In this document: positions 5,265 through 6,829 of the stretch, piece after piece | Position numbering within the stretch: the first letter of the stretch is position 1 | Layout: each line of letters begins with the position of its first letter | Source: Bryobacterales bacterium | GTDB taxonomy: Bacteria > Acidobacteriota > Terriglobia > Bryobacterales > Bryobacteraceae | Direction of reading: 5' to 3' | Length of the DNA: 6,829 nucleotides | Assembly (NCBI GenBank): GCA_025353235.1 | Contig: JANXQZ010000312.1 | Location: 1-6,829 of the forward strand | Position numbers and translations under genes: made by a program | Notes under the pieces: model-generated | Told to the model about the DNA's origin: nothing | The model's database searches: none | Seen by the model: only the letters and a program-made list of their open reading frames with translations

Positions 5265-6829
5265 ATGCTTCTGCGAACGCTCGGGCTGAGCATTTCCATC
5301 TGCATCGCGTGCCAGGCGCAAAGCCAGACGCTGCCGAAACGATATCAGGTTGCGGGCTCGTCTACTGCTGGCCCCGCCAAGAAAAGCTATGAGATCGATG
5401 TAGCGGGCGACAAACAGTGGACCGATACTGGCATCGATGTTCTGCCCGGCGCCAGGCTTGCGTTAACCGCCACCGGGTCGCTCCAATACGCGCAGGCGCA
5501 AGCTGTGGCACCCGAGGGTCTCGCCCGGGGCTGGAAGGATTTGCTGCGCGTTCTTCCCATGAACGATGCTGGCAGAGGAGCGCTCATCGGACGGGTGGGC
5601 AAGGGCGACCTCTCAGCTGCTTTCGCCATCGGCTCAAAACGCGAGATACGCGTGAACGATCCGGGTCGGCTCTATCTCGGAATTAATGAGATGGCGAACG
5701 AACCGGCCGAAGGCTCGTTTCACGTGTCGATTCAGGTCCTGGACGCGGGTTCAGCGAGCACGCCGGTGATGAGCGCGCTGGCCGCCGATCCCTCGAAAAT
5801 GACCGCCGCAATACCGGGCGTGGACGTAGCGCTCTTCTCCAAGATCCCACGGCGCATCGGCGACGAGCAGGGCAACCCCGGCGATATGGTGAATTTCCTG
5901 ATCCTTGGGACCGAGGATCAGATGCGCAAAGCGTTCCAGAGTGCTGGCTGGGTTTTGGTGGACAAAACGAAGAAGGACGCCATCCTGCATGGACTGCTGG
6001 CAACGTTGTCCAAACAAGCCTACCTCGAACTGCCGATGAGCGAGCTATACCTCTTCGGACGTCCGCAGGACTTCGGTTTCGCGCACGCCGAACCGTTTGC
6101 CGTGGTTGCATCTCGACATCACCTGCGCGTCTGGAAGGCCCCCTTTGACGTGAACGGCCAGATACTCTGGGTGGGCGCGGCGACTCACGATATTGGCTTC
6201 GACAAGGATCAGCGCAACAACGGAGTGACCCATAAGATTGACCCGAACATCGATGACGAGCGCAAATATGTGGCGCAGAGCTTATCGGATACGGGCGTCG
6301 TGGCCCAACTCAGCTACTTCAAGCCTGCGAGTCCCATGCTGGATGCCAGGACGGCCACGGGAGGCAGCTTTCATTCCGACGGCAACGTGCTGGTGATGGT
6401 AACGGGAGCGGCGGGCAAAGACCAGACCGTGGCATTCGCGAATCAGTTCTGCACGGTTTTCGAAGTTGAGCATCCCGATGACGGGCAATGGGGACCCTGC
6501 TCGCAGTACCTGGACACTCCCGCCCAACAGAAGGTAGATCTGAGCGCGATCGCCACGAAGTACAAGATCCTGATCGTGCCCGGAGTCTTCAGCGGGTGCG
6601 TGGAATCCGTGGCACCCGCGTTTAAGGAAGGACAGGTGCATCTTAAGGAAAAGCATGGGCTCACCGTGGAGATGCTGTCCGTGCCCAACGCATCGAGCGA
6701 GTCTAACGCGCTGCTGATCGCCCAGTATTTAAAAGAGCACCGCAAGACCGACGCTCGGAAGTATATCGCGATTGGGTACAGCAAGGGCGCTCCCGATCTG
6801 CAAGTAGCGCTGGCGAACGATCCGGATGC
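5265..6829 (+). CDS. Exported PA-IL-like / LssY C-terminal / alpha-beta hydrolase protein (3' end outside window)
   Basis: The gene is open from ATG 5265 to the window end (521 full codons), so the C-terminus is missing. Residues 2-18 are a hydrophobic export signal, with likely cleavage after Ala18; the Cys16 context (CIAC) is not a good lipobox. Residues about 41-160 resemble the PA-IL (LecA)-like carbohydrate-binding fold: QWTDTGIDVLPGARLALTAT (51-70), ALIGRVG (106-112), GRLYLGIN (134-141), GSFHVSIQV (150-158). Residues about 205-372 are an LssY C-terminal domain: NFLILGTEDQMRKAF (210-224), ELYLFGRPQDFGFAHAEP (260-277), RHHLRVWKAP (284-293), VGAATHDIGF (303-312), and THKIDP (322-327). From about 432 an alpha/beta-hydrolase domain begins: KILIVPGVF (434-442) and the elbow GYSKG (504-508) with Ser506 as probable nucleophile. 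LssY is named from the Legionella lss secretion locus; the biochemical role of its C-terminal domain is not established. An envelope enzyme acting on a glycan- or lipid-linked ester is a guess. Domain calls fairly secure. Confidence 0.9.
   Translation, partial: MLLRTLGLSISICIACQAQSQTLPKRYQVAGSSTAGPAKKSYEIDVAGDKQWTDTGIDVLPGARLALTATGSLQYAQAQAVAPEGLARGWKDLLRVLPMNDAGRGALIGRVGKGDLSAAFAIGSKREIRVNDPGRLYLGINEMANEPAEGSFHVSIQVLDAGSASTPVMSALAADPSKMTAAIPGVDVALFSKIPRRIGDEQGNPGDMVNFLILGTEDQMRKAFQSAGWVLVDKTKKDAILHGLLATLSKQAYLELPMSELYLFGRPQDFGFAHAEPFAVVASRHHLRVWKAPFDVNGQILWVGAATHDIGFDKDQRNNGVTHKIDPNIDDERKYVAQSLSDTGVVAQLSYFKPASPMLDARTATGGSFHSDGNVLVMVTGAAGKDQTVAFANQFCTVFEVEHPDDGQWGPCSQYLDTPAQQKVDLSAIATKYKILIVPGVFSGCVESVAPAFKEGQVHLKEKHGLTVEMLSVPNASSESNALLIAQYLKEHRKTDARKYIAIGYSKGAPDLQVALANDPD

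Noticed and set aside
5309..5312. Cys16 of the exported protein as a lipoprotein attachment site
   Set aside because: The residues before it (Cys-Ile-Ala) do not fit a normal lipobox with Leu/Val/Ile at position -3; ordinary signal peptidase I cleavage after Ala18 fits better.
5683..6111. A 142-residue open frame antisense to the LssY_C gene
   Set aside because: It is Arg/Pro/Ser-rich, typical of an antisense frame in GC-rich DNA, and overlaps conserved LssY_C motifs on the other strand.

Overview
The window looks like a stretch of chromosome from an Acidobacteriota bacterium, most likely of the Solibacter/Bryobacter type. This is inferred from family resemblance: the style of the Ser/Thr kinase, its pairing with a secreted DUF4384 protein, a PA-IL-like/LssY_C exported protein, and moderately high GC. 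No rRNA or other phylogenetic marker is present, so the placement is provisional.

Layout. Three genes point left. A methyltransferase with Ig-like C-terminal modules (2256-3587) is followed, after a 136-base gap, by a secreted DUF4384 protein (1253-2119). Only 13 bases further on comes a PknB-type Ser/Thr protein kinase (1-1239), whose C-terminus is cut by the window edge. The DUF4384 gene and the kinase form a probable two-gene operon with an extended -10 promoter and a strong ribosome binding site. An aldo/keto reductase (3616-4584) is transcribed divergently from the methyltransferase across only 28 bases. After it comes a 289-base gap between convergent genes, which holds a REP/BIME-like inverted repeat and a decayed extra half-copy. 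A small, very acidic protein of unknown function (4874-5197, minus strand) is divergent from a large exported protein (5265 to the window end). That protein joins a PA-IL-like carbohydrate-binding domain, an LssY C-terminal domain and the start of an alpha/beta-hydrolase domain with a GYSKG nucleophile elbow.

How the genes relate. The clearest functional unit is the secreted DUF4384 protein plus the kinase. A signalling role is plausible from co-transcription, but the sequence shows no direct proof of interaction. The methyltransferase and the reductase share a very short divergent control region and may be co-regulated; nothing shows that they share a pathway. The last gene is an envelope or secreted multidomain protein that may act on glycans or lipids.

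I see no tRNA, rRNA, CRISPR array, transposase, phage gene or riboswitch. The least explained items are the BIME-like element, the kinase's tandem C-terminal helical repeats, the methyltransferase-Ig fusion, and the lectin-LssY-hydrolase fusion. None of these amounts to a demonstrated new system.
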